Positions 1-5,886 of a DNA stretch of 9,766 nucleotides are shown piece after piece. How positions within the stretch are numbered: position 1 is the stretch's first letter; each line of letters starts with the position of its first letter. The translations under genes and the position numbers were made by a program. The notes beneath the pieces are model-generated. The model was given only the letters and a program-made list of their open reading frames with translations. It had not been told where the DNA came from and searched no databases. The stretch lies in assembly GCA_002501695.1 (NCBI GenBank), contig DANZ01000128.1, forward strand, positions 1 through 9,766. The letters are read 5' to 3'. The stretch comes from Methanolobus sp. UBA474 (GTDB taxonomy: Archaea; Halobacteriota; Methanosarcinia; Methanosarcinales; Methanosarcinaceae).

Positions 1-1907
1 CCCACGCCCACAACAGTGATCCTGGTCTCAAGAGGCGGATAGTGCCAGTTCTCCGGGACAATGCTTTTCACCGAGATGTTCACCTGCGTTTCATTCCTGC
101 TGACACCGCAGCGTTTTTCATAGTCATAGATCATGTCCACTCCTATCTGCTTTGCCCTCTCAAAAGCTTCCCCGTAGCTTGCAACCTGCTCTCTTCCCCC
201 TGGATAGAATATAAGAAAATCCTCTGCAGGCTTTTCGATAGATAACGGCATAATTAATATTTCCACCCTTTTGACGCCTTTTCCGGCAAGAGCTCCTACG
301 GCATTCCCTACTTCCGCATGGTCCGGCACTATTATCTCAGCATCCACAAAAGCAGACACTCCCTCTGAATATGCTCTTGCAGGACCTCCCAGCAATACTA
401 TGGGCAGCTTCACACTGAACTTTGCAGGATAGAGGCCGCTAAGCATATCGTCAATGAAAGGCCTGGCCCTTTCAGGCAAAAGAAAAGACATCTGGTCATG
501 GGCCATGTTCCTTGCAACCTGCTCTTTAACACCGGTGCAAAACTCATATTTTTTATTGTTAGTATAGCGGCACAGAAGTTCAGCACCTGCATGAGCAGCA
601 TCTACATTCCATGCAGTGTACTCTCCTTTTACGTGCAAAGCGTCCGTTGGGGTGAAACCGATAGCTTGCACCAGTCTTTTCCTTATCAGGGATTCTATTG
701 TCCTGTCTGAAGGCATGGCATGCATCTCTGCGTTGAGCTCGTTTATGCTGACAGGCTCACTGCCAATGTGCTGTAGCATCTCAGCTTCCTCTCTACTCAG
801 GCCATTGTTACTGTATTCGGTTCGTACGAAGAACTTCGTGGGCTGATAGCTCTCATTAAGGGAGTTATGTGGCAGGAGCCGCATGAGGTTGAGTTTCTGC
901 AACATTCCTGGATACCTGAAGGCAGCAACGCATAGCGGAATGACGCGTCTGGGACCGATCTTGACTTCTCCTCCCATAATCCATACATGGCTGTCGCCGC
1001 CTGTTGCCGAGGTTTCCATCTTCATGGCTTTCACCCGGGTCTTCCATCCGCCGACTACCGAGCCTGAAGTACTTATCTCAGGCACGCCGTGGGATATTGC
1101 AGATACGTCGGTACTGGTTCCGCCTATATCTATGACCGTGCACGTGTCGCGTTTTGCAAGATAGGCTGCTCCCAGCAGGCTTGCTGCGGGCCCGGAAAAA
1201 ATGGTCTCGATCGGTTTATCGAGCGCATCCTCAAGGTTATACACAGAGCCGTCACATTTGAGCATCAGCATCCTTGCATTGATGCCCCTGCTACTGATAT
1301 CTGCCATCACGGCACTGACAAAATGATGTGTTATAGGGATCAATTGAGCATTTAGGGCGGCAGTCACCGCTCTTTCATAAGCGCCGAGCTCCTGGCACAG
1401 CTCGTGGCCGCAAACTACCGGTTTTCCTGTGATCTCCCGGATCGCGGATTTGGCCCGAAGTTCATGTTCCGGATTCCTTGTACCGAAGAAGGCGGATATG
1501 GCATATGTTGACACTCTTTCCTTTGTCCTGCTGCCAAACTCTCTAATGGATTCTATATCAAGCGGCGCCTCCTCTTCGCCATTTGGTCCATGGCCTCCAT
1601 GGACTATTATCAGGTCCTGTGTCGGGAATTCCAGTTCAGCCGGATGCTGCCCTATAAGTATAAGTCCTACGGGGGTCCCCGTGCCTTCAAGTAATGAATT
1701 TGTGGAAAGGGTGGTAGAGACCGATACCAGGTTGACCTTGTGAAGCAGTTCCTGATCAAGGGAATCCAGGACGGTTCTTATGCCGGTCTGCAGGTCAGGG
1801 TAGGTGGTGAAAGCTTTTTTCGAATCTACTACAGCGCCATCCGATCCGCGCAAAAGGACCGCATCTGTGTATGTCCCGCCTGTATCAATACCAAGGCCGT
1901 AATGCAT
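1..1907 (-). CDS. hyuA: HyuA-type hydantoinase/oxoprolinase family ATPase, C-terminus cut by window edge
   Basis: The minus strand is open for 635 codons from an ATG at 1907 to the window edge with no stop. The family (HyuA, 5-oxoprolinase, acetone carboxylase beta) uses ATP to open or activate cyclic amides or ketones in the cytoplasm; the substrate cannot be read here. Both ASKHA-fold phosphate-binding motifs are present: GIDTGGTYTD at residues 6-15 and VIDIGGTSTDVS at about 258-269. A later LLGGPARAYSEG at about 505-516 fits the adenosine-binding end of the domain. Family members are usually about 650-700 aa, so only a short tail should be missing. The start is supported by GAGGAG seven bases upstream. 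It is transcribed away from the metallo-beta-lactamase gene at 2197. A HyuB partner, if any, would lie beyond position 1. Family assignment is firm, precise reaction unknown. Confidence 0.88.
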   Translation of the reverse strand, partial: MHYGLGIDTGGTYTDAVLLRGSDGAVVDSKKAFTTYPDLQTGIRTVLDSLDQELLHKVNLVSVSTTLSTNSLLEGTGTPVGLILIGQHPAELEFPTQDLIIVHGGHGPNGEEEAPLDIESIREFGSRTKERVSTYAISAFFGTRNPEHELRAKSAIREITGKPVVCGHELCQELGAYERAVTAALNAQLIPITHHFVSAVMADISSRGINARMLMLKCDGSVYNLEDALDKPIETIFSGPAASLLGAAYLAKRDTCTVIDIGGTSTDVSAISHGVPEISTSGSVVGGWKTRVKAMKMETSATGGDSHVWIMGGEVKIGPRRVIPLCVAAFRYPGMLQKLNLMRLLPHNSLNESYQPTKFFVRTEYSNNGLSREEAEMLQHIGSEPVSINELNAEMHAMPSDRTIESLIRKRLVQAIGFTPTDALHVKGEYTAWNVDAAHAGAELLCRYTNNKKYEFCTGVKEQVARNMAHDQMSFLLPERARPFIDDMLSGLYPAKFSVKLPIVLLGGPARAYSEGVSAFVDAEIIVPDHAEVGNAVGALAGKGVKRVEILIMPLSIEKPAEDFLIFYPGGREQVASYGEAFERAKQIGVDMIYDYEKRCGVSRNETQVNISVKSIVPENWHYPPLETRITVVGV

Positions 1908-1980
1908 AATCTATCTCCTCTCTTTCTCTGTTTATCGAATTATAACCTATTTGAGAATTAATACTTAAAGCTTTTGCAAC

Positions 1981-2000
1981 ATAATTATATATTTCTTCTC
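1981..2000 (-). promoter_or_regulatory. Probable TATA/BRE promoter of the hyuA-like gene
   Basis: Read on the minus strand, a purine-rich GAGAAG is followed by AAATATATAATTAT, a good archaeal BRE plus TATA box. Transcription would be expected to start about 25 bases further on, near 1958, giving a leader of about 50 bases that carries the GAGGAG ribosome binding site. Prediction from sequence only. Confidence 0.5.
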
Positions 2001-2037
2001 TTTAGGGATTTAATATGCTGTAAAGCTCTTTAAGTAA

Positions 2038-2092
2038 GGTCAGCAAAGATGCCTGACCATACCGAAGCAATCCGTTATTCATGAATTATGGT
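2038..2092. repeat. Inverted repeats in the divergent hyuA / MBL intergenic region
   Basis: Three dyads lie close together. GGTCAGCA (2038-2045) pairs with TGCCTGACC (2050-2058) around an AAGA loop with one bulged base. ACCATA (2056-2061) matches TATGGT (2087-2092). Inside the latter lies the 10-bp palindrome ATTCATGAAT (2077-2086). The cluster is between the two divergent promoters, where a regulator controlling both genes could bind; that role is inference. It is not followed by a T-run, so it does not look like a terminator. Confidence 0.4.
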
Positions 2093-2122
2093 TTGGATCG
2101 TTTTATTCATGTAGAAAAGTTC

Positions 2123-2154
2123 TTATATTTACTCTCACATGCGTACTATTTAAG
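2123..2154 (+). promoter_or_regulatory. Candidate TATA boxes for the 236-aa MBL-fold gene
   Basis: Two candidate TATA elements precede the gene: TTATATTTA at 2123-2131, after a purine-rich AGAAAAG, and TATTTAAG at 2147-2154. They would place the transcript start near 2150 or 2175, leaving a leader of about 45 or 20 bases. No strong Shine-Dalgarno is visible before the ATG at 2197. The sequence does not say which box is used. Confidence 0.35.
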
Positions 2155-2196
2155 AGTGCGTTTTCCAGTTTATAGCAACAGATCAGCGGGTTCAGA

Positions 2197-2907
2197 ATGA
2201 AGCTTACAGTGATTTACGATAATGAGGCAAAACAAGGTCTAAAGAGTGGATGGGGTTTTTCCTGCTTAATTGAGACTCCCGGGCATAACATCCTCTTTGA
2301 TACCGGCTGGGACGGCCATTTATTGCTCGACAACATGCGCAGGCTCTCAATATCTCCTGAGGCTATCGACACTCTCGTATTATCTCACCAGCACTGGGAC
2401 CACATTGGAGGCGTACCGACCTTCCTTTGTATGAATCCGGATGTGGATGTCTATGTCCCCTCGAGTTTTTCGCCTAACCTAAAAAAAGAGATATCTACAA
2501 GAGGGGGATGTCCGGAAGCTCCCGGTTCTTTTTCAGAGGCGGATATTCCTGTAAATCCTCGGCTGCATGAGGTAAAAGCACCCCGGCAGATATGCAAGGA
2601 CGTCTATACGACAGGGGAGCTTGGAAATGAGATAAAAGAGCAGTCCCTGATACTGGATTCCGGTAGCGGGCTCTATGTCATTGCTGGCTGTGCGCATCCG
2701 GGCCTCTCGGCTATATTAAGCGCTGCGTCCTTGTTTGGCACTGTAGCCGGCATAATAGGAGGTCTCCACGACAGCCGGGAATATAGTCTACTCAAAGACC
2801 TGCAACTGATAGGTGCAGGCCATTGTACGGTCCATAAGAATGAATTCCGGGAGATGTATCCTGAAAGTTTTGCTGAGATATTTGCAGGATATTCGGTCAA
2901 AGTTTAA
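2197..2907 (+). CDS. MBL-fold metallohydrolase, MJ0301-like (COG1237 type), 236 aa
   Basis: A cytoplasmic metallo-beta-lactamase-fold protein. The metal-binding motif SHQHWDHIGG is at residues 63-72 (H64, H66, D68, H69); GCAH at 164-167, GGLH at 188-191 and GAGHCT at 206-211 supply the later conserved positions. MKLTVIYDN at the N-terminus and the C-terminal GHCT are typical of the group often annotated as 7,8-dihydropterin-6-yl-methyl-4-(beta-D-ribofuranosyl)aminobenzene 5'-phosphate synthase, after work on Methanocaldococcus MJ0301 in methanopterin biosynthesis. Whether this copy has that activity is not shown by the sequence. It is divergent from the hyuA-like gene and stands alone downstream. 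A longer paralogue lies at 7823-8659. Length is in the short range for the family and no signal peptide is seen. The ATG at 2197 is the only start that keeps the conserved N-terminal strand. Confidence 0.85.
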   Translation: MKLTVIYDNEAKQGLKSGWGFSCLIETPGHNILFDTGWDGHLLLDNMRRLSISPEAIDTLVLSHQHWDHIGGVPTFLCMNPDVDVYVPSSFSPNLKKEISTRGGCPEAPGSFSEADIPVNPRLHEVKAPRQICKDVYTTGELGNEIKEQSLILDSGSGLYVIAGCAHPGLSAILSAASLFGTVAGIIGGLHDSREYSLLKDLQLIGAGHCTVHKNEFREMYPESFAEIFAGYSVKV

Positions 2908-3069
2908 TAAGTGCTCTTTCTTCTACAAAAAAGGTGCAAGAATGAAATTAAGGACTATCTGTGGCCCTACTCTTTCAAGAAAGCTTGAAATGTTACGGGG
3001 GATCGATGCTATCAACAGCCTGGCACAAAGAACTATAATTTCGATGTGTTAATTGTAAGCTTGGACATG

Positions 3070-3093
3070 CAGATCCTAAAATCGCAGGATCTG
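3070..3093. repeat. 8-bp perfect inverted repeat (hairpin)
   Basis: CAGATCCT at 3070-3077 is perfectly complementary to AGGATCTG at 3086-3093, with an 8-base spacer. It lies about 160 bases after the stop of the MBL-fold gene, with no T-run after it on either strand, so a terminator role is weak. It overlaps the fragmented reading frames of this stretch. Confidence 0.45.
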
Positions 3094-3219
3094 AAAACGT
3101 TAATTGTGAAGTAACGGCTGAAATGGTTGCTGAAGGCATCAGGTCCTATCATCAAAATATAGAATGCTTTGATTACTTCCAAGTTTGGCAGTTCTCACCT
3201 CTCTTTTTGCCTGACCTTT

Positions 3220-3261
3220 TACTGCAAAAATGAAAAGTGTGAGTTGTTTAGGACAAACAAC
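3220..3261 (-). terminator. Probable terminator of the 379-aa unknown gene
   Basis: GTTGTTT (3243-3249) and AAACAAC (3255-3261) form a 7-bp stem with a 5-base loop, 43 bases past the stop codon of the minus-strand gene at 3305. On the minus strand it is followed by CACTTTTCATTTTTGC, T-rich as expected for archaeal termination. Confidence 0.5.
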
Positions 3262-3304
3262 CACCTATATCCTAGACTAATAATGATTTCTACTGCAACA
3301 ATAT

Positions 3305-4444
3305 TCAGTTGTCTGAAACTTTCATTATACTCGCAAGCTCGAAACCCTCACTACCAATGTCAGATAACTGTTTGAACACTTCTGCTCTTGAGATATATTT
3401 CTCGGTTCTTGTTTCATCCGGGCGTTCTATCTTTATAGTGATCTCGTCCTTATTGTAGCCTTTAGCTAGACAATCCTTGATCAAGGCACCATACGTTGCA
3501 GCTATTATTTTAAGGCAGTCGAAAACCCTGTTGTTATCTATTGCGTCTTTGCCATCTATAAATACACGTATGAGAGTACGTGACTGAACAGCTACAGAAA
3601 AGTACAGCTTCATCTTTTTTATAAGGAGGAGAACTTCATCCTCTTCAAGGGACTCTGCCAGTTTTTCATCAATCGTAATGTCCTGGTCGTTATGGAGTAT
3701 CATGAAAGTGTTCTCATCAGCAACTATCTTGAATACATGTTCTGAGTTATCATCCTTGAGCACTGCTTCAAGATGCTCATCTCCATCATATTCCATTGAT
3801 ATAATATGGTGATCGGACATGTCTATTTTCTTCACTTTGTCTTCCCGATGCAGCAAACCCCCTGAAACCCACACTGGTAAAGAGAATTTTTCATAGAGGT
3901 CCTTTACTTTAAGCTTGTCATTATTGAATTTCAGTTCAAACCAATACTCCATGTTTTCAGTAGAGGAGATCTGCTTGCCGTTAATCCTTTCCTCTTCCTG
4001 TAAAAATGAATAGGTGCTTATTGAATTATATATTCCTTCTTCAAAGAAAGGACTCAGAATGGATAACATCTTAGAACTCAGCTGGTCTATCTCATAATCA
4101 GCGGCTTTCAAATTGTCTTCAAGTTGCCTGTACAACTCCGTTTTCTTTTTGGAAGAGATCGATGCTGTGGTCACACTGATCTCATCCTTTACATCTGTGA
4201 GACCCAACGACTCAATATTTATAGCCAGCCCCTGAATCGCTGTTGTAACTCCCATCTCAAATTCGTCTATTCCCTTTATTCTAGTCTCCGCTGAGACAAT
4301 GATCTTCTTCTTCTTTTCATTGAGCAGTCGTGCTGCATTTTCAATAGGAATTGTTTCTCTAGAAAGCTTAATGAAATCCTGCAGGTCTTTTATGAAATCT
4401 CTCTGCACTGGTAAATCAGTGGAATCCTGAAATGTATATTTCAT
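3305..4444 (-). CDS. Hypothetical protein, 379 aa, cytoplasmic, charged
   Basis: I do not recognise a family. The product is soluble-looking: no signal peptide, no membrane segment, rich in K, E and D. Residues 1-130 look helical, with a KKKK run at 44-47 and a likely coiled-coil stretch at about 98-128 (KKKTELYRQLEDNLKAADYE). The middle, about 165-260, reads as beta-rich (YWFELKFNNDKLKVKDLYEK, then EHVFKIVADENTFMILHND). The rest is mixed alpha/beta, with the two only cysteines at 310 and 325. No nuclease, ATPase or metal motif is evident. The start is supported by AGGGGGT upstream (4453-4459). It is the last gene before the tnpB element, on the same strand, and the element's right end is only about 50 bases upstream. 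Codon use is more A+T-rich than in the hyuA-like or thiC genes, suggesting a separate history. Reality of the gene is well supported by its length; function is unknown. Confidence 0.8.
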   Translation of the reverse strand: MKYTFQDSTDLPVQRDFIKDLQDFIKLSRETIPIENAARLLNEKKKKIIVSAETRIKGIDEFEMGVTTAIQGLAINIESLGLTDVKDEISVTTASISSKKKTELYRQLEDNLKAADYEIDQLSSKMLSILSPFFEEGIYNSISTYSFLQEEERINGKQISSTENMEYWFELKFNNDKLKVKDLYEKFSLPVWVSGGLLHREDKVKKIDMSDHHIISMEYDGDEHLEAVLKDDNSEHVFKIVADENTFMILHNDQDITIDEKLAESLEEDEVLLLIKKMKLYFSVAVQSRTLIRVFIDGKDAIDNNRVFDCLKIIAATYGALIKDCLAKGYNKDEITIKIERPDETRTEKYISRAEVFKQLSDIGSEGFELASIMKVSDN

Positions 4445-4478
4445 TCGACAAACCCCCTACTATAATTGTTTCTTCTGG

Positions 4479-4486
4479 ATATAATA
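4479..4486 (-). promoter_or_regulatory. Possible TATA box of the 379-aa gene, just outside the IS right end
   Basis: On the minus strand TATTATAT sits about 35-42 bases before the ATG at 4444, which would give a short leader containing the AGGGGGT ribosome binding site. It lies 9-16 bases beyond the presumed end of the insertion element, so the element may have cut this promoter off from upstream control sites. Confidence 0.35.
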
Positions 4487-4494
4487 CTATTCTA

Positions 4495-4640
4495 GTGAAC
4501 TACTACCCATTTCAATGGGTGGCTTCCTGCTTCATTCTCCTGACCACTGCCAATAAGTCCACAGGCTCTTCCCATAGTTCCTACGGTACTAGATTCCTAT
4601 TAAATTTTGCTTATCTAAAGCAAACTTTTTGATATTAATA
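4495..4640 (-). ncRNA. TnpB-associated omegaRNA (reRNA/sotRNA) scaffold at the right end
   Basis: TnpB nucleases use an RNA made from the 3' end of their own gene and the right end, with the guide copied from flanking DNA. Three structures are visible on the minus strand just after the tnpB stop. CCGTAG-GAA-CTATGG (4572-4586) is a 6-bp stem with one G-U pair and a GAA loop. A stem at 4539-4565 pairs GAC/GTC and CCT/AGG around a GTG bulge. The terminal hairpin ACCCATT/AATGGGT is at 4505-4520. The order GTACCGTAGGAACTATGGG, GAATGAAGCAGGAAGCC, hairpin, GTTCAC resembles sense-overlapping RNAs of archaeal tnpB elements. The 5' boundary inside tnpB is a guess. The guide would begin at 4494 and run down to about 4475. 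Confidence 0.65.
4505..4520 (-). repeat. Right-end terminal hairpin of the IS element
   Basis: ACCCATT at 4505-4511 is complementary to AATGGGT at 4514-4520 (7 bp, two-base gap; in practice a 6-bp stem with a 4-base loop). It lies 4 bases from the GTTCAC that ends the element. In this superfamily such subterminal hairpins are recognised by the Y1 transposase and also close the TnpB guide RNA scaffold. Confidence 0.7.
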
Positions 4641-5701
4641 GCGGCATTAATATCTCTATCGTGATTGATTTTACAATCAGGACATTGCCATTCTCTATCT
4701 GCAAGTGTTAATCTTCCATTGTGGTAGCCACAAACATTACAGATTTTCGTAGATGGCTCAAATTGCCCTATGCGCAAAACAGTTTTTCCATACCATTCTG
4801 CCTTATATTCCAATTTTGTTACGAAAGAACTCCATGATGCATCGGCTATGCTTTGTGCGAAACAATGATTTTTCAACATACCGCTAACATTCAACGTTTC
4901 CAATGCTACCGCTTGATTCTCGCCTATCAGCTTAGAGGATAACTTATGTTGAAAATCAGTTCTCTGATTGCTTATTTTCTCATAGAGTTTTGATACTGCA
5001 AGCCTGGTTTTTGCTTTGTTTTTTGAACCCTTTTGTTTCTTAGATAATCTTCTTTGAAGAACCGCAAGGCGTTTCATTGAATTTTTAAGATATTTAGGAT
5101 TCTCGATTTTTTCACCGTTGGAAAGAACAGCAAAATCCTTGATACCCACATCAACACCCACAGTTGCCTTTTCATCGAATGCAGATTTAACCGGAAATTC
5201 CTGTTCGTCATCTACAAGGATGCTGATATAGAATTTTCCAGTTGGTGTACTGGATACCTTTGCGGTTTTTTCAACACCATTATACTTACGATGTAATTTT
5301 GTATGTACCCATCCGATTTTGGGGAGCTTTACTTTATTGTTATCAAAATCCACTTTGTAGAACTGAGGTACTGAAAACGATTGGAAGGAGTACTTTTTGG
5401 ATTTGAAATGTGGAAATCCTTTCTTTTCCCTGAAAAACTTAGTAAATGCGTTTTCAAGATTAAGAGTAGCACCCTGTAACGATTGTGAATTAATATCGTT
5501 CAACCATCCATGTTCTGCTTTCAAATCAGTAATCATTTTGTTCAAAGTAAATCTGGATACTGACCTACCATCCTGTTCATATGACCTGATCTTGTTTTCT
5601 AAACCCCAATTATAGATGAATCTACATGCACCAAAATGCTGAAAGAACTGCTCTTGCTGTTCTGGTGTGGGATACATTCTATATTTGTAGGCTTTCAACA
5701 T
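4589..5701 (-). CDS. tnpB: TnpB, RNA-guided endonuclease of IS200/IS605-type element, 370 aa
   Basis: Full-length TnpB, the ancestor-type of Cas12 nucleases: with its omegaRNA it cuts DNA next to a short target-adjacent motif and helps keep the element in place. The N-terminal helix-turn-helix-like start MLKAYKYRMYPTPEQQ is typical. The RuvC-like catalytic residues appear intact: D184 in VGVDVGIKDF, E268 in VALETLNV and D350 in HDRDINAAINI. The zinc ribbon has all four cysteines (CNVC 321-324, CPDC 340-343). No frameshift or stop interrupts it. No Shine-Dalgarno precedes the ATG; an ACATATAATG box about 25-34 bases upstream would give a nearly leaderless message. The 3' end is followed at once by the omegaRNA hairpins. 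Nothing suggests the nuclease-dead (TldR-like) form, because all three acidic residues remain. Confidence in family is very high; activity is inferred. Confidence 0.95.
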   Translation of the reverse strand: MLKAYKYRMYPTPEQQEQFFQHFGACRFIYNWGLENKIRSYEQDGRSVSRFTLNKMITDLKAEHGWLNDINSQSLQGATLNLENAFTKFFREKKGFPHFKSKKYSFQSFSVPQFYKVDFDNNKVKLPKIGWVHTKLHRKYNGVEKTAKVSSTPTGKFYISILVDDEQEFPVKSAFDEKATVGVDVGIKDFAVLSNGEKIENPKYLKNSMKRLAVLQRRLSKKQKGSKNKAKTRLAVSKLYEKISNQRTDFQHKLSSKLIGENQAVALETLNVSGMLKNHCFAQSIADASWSSFVTKLEYKAEWYGKTVLRIGQFEPSTKICNVCGYHNGRLTLADREWQCPDCKINHDRDINAAINIKKFALDKQNLIGI

Positions 5702-5717
5702 ACAAATTTATATATGC

Positions 5718-5747
5718 ACTTAACATTATATGTGGTTTATGTTAAGT
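5718..5747. repeat. 9-bp inverted repeat near the left end of the tnpB element
   Basis: ACTTAACAT (5718-5726) and ATGTTAAGT (5739-5747) are perfect reverse complements with a 12-base spacer, 17-46 bases upstream of the tnpB start. It is a good candidate for the left-end subterminal hairpin, and its inner arm overlaps the likely tnpB promoter, so it may also affect tnpB expression (inference). Confidence 0.55.
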
Positions 5748-5755
5748 AATGCAAC

Positions 5756-5767
5756 AAAACATGTTTT
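5756..5767. repeat. 12-bp perfect palindrome AAAACATGTTTT
   Basis: A perfect palindrome 9 bases outside the left-end inverted repeat. It may belong to the left end of the element or be a protein-binding site; nothing further can be read from it. Confidence 0.4.
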
Positions 5768-5791
5768 AGAGAATAGACGTAATTCATCCAC

Positions 5792-5818
5792 CTGTTCCAT
5801 TTCGGAGAAATGGAACTG
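5792..5818. repeat. Strong isolated hairpin between the IS element and the membrane protease gene
   Basis: GTTCCATTTC (5794-5803) and GAAATGGAAC (5807-5816) form a perfect 10-bp stem with a GGA loop, and C5792/G5818 may add a pair across a mismatch. It lies about 70 bases downstream of the minus-strand gene at 5887 and just beyond the presumed left end of the tnpB element. No T-run follows on the minus strand, so it is not a classical terminator. It may be a remnant of another small element or part of a larger left end. Confidence 0.55.
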
Positions 5819-5873
5819 TCATTAAATCTCTGATTTGATGTGAGTTTGAAAACAGTGGTCTTCTACTCCAACA

Positions 5874-5884
5874 TGATAAAAATA
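5874..5884 (-). terminator. T-rich stretch after the membrane protease gene
   Basis: Directly after the stop codon the minus strand reads GCTATTTTTATC. A short T-run of this kind is enough for termination in many archaea; no hairpin precedes it. Confidence 0.3.
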
Positions 5885-5886
5885 GC

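Larger units (their letters stand above)
2908..3304. other. AT-rich intergenic stretch with protein-like fragments in several frames
   Basis: No intact gene is supported in these 397 bases. On the plus strand, three overlapping frames each contain protein-like text: a 36-codon frame from ATG 2942 (begins MKLRTICGPTLSRKLEM, stop 3050-3052), a frame through 3043 reading FDVLIVSLDMQIL, and a frame from 3039 reading CVNCKLGHADPKIAG then VNCEVTAEMVAEGIRSYHQ, ending at a TGA near 3233. The mixture could be a small gene broken by frameshifts or chance. I cannot name a parent family. The stretch also holds two hairpins listed separately. Confidence 0.35.
4495..5778 (-). mobile_element. IS1341-type (IS200/IS605 superfamily) tnpB-only insertion element
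   Basis: The element holds tnpB and no tnpA gene, the IS1341-type arrangement; transposition would need a Y1 transposase from elsewhere. The right end is well marked: minus strand GGAAGCC, then the hairpin ACCCATT/AATGGGT, then GTAGTTCAC ending at 4495, a layout familiar from archaeal members. The left end is less certain: a 9-bp inverted repeat lies at 5718-5747, an AAAACATGTTTT palindrome at 5756-5767, and a TTAC (minus strand, 5779-5782) is a possible target tetranucleotide just outside. There are no terminal inverted repeats and no target duplication, as expected for this superfamily. The left boundary could be off by tens of bases. Confidence 0.7.

Noticed and set aside
42..1961. Several plus-strand open frames of 60-104 codons across the first 1.9 kb
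   Set aside because: The minus strand is open throughout with both ATPase motifs of the HyuA family; the plus-strand frames are its shadows.
3169..3375. Plus-strand open frame of 68 codons
   Set aside because: It overlaps the 3' end and terminator of the 379-aa gene, has no ribosome binding site, and reads as random sequence.
4432..4632. Plus-strand open frame of 66 codons over the IS right end
   Set aside because: It is antisense to the omegaRNA structures and the tnpB end; no sign of coding.
4589..5701. TnpB-like nuclease-dead repressor (TldR type)
   Set aside because: All three catalytic acidic residues and the zinc ribbon are present, so the protein looks nuclease-competent.
5746..5749. 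TTAC (minus strand) as the target site at the left end
   Set aside because: It lies within the arm of the left-end inverted repeat, so it would exclude that hairpin from the element; TTAC at 5779-5782 fits better.
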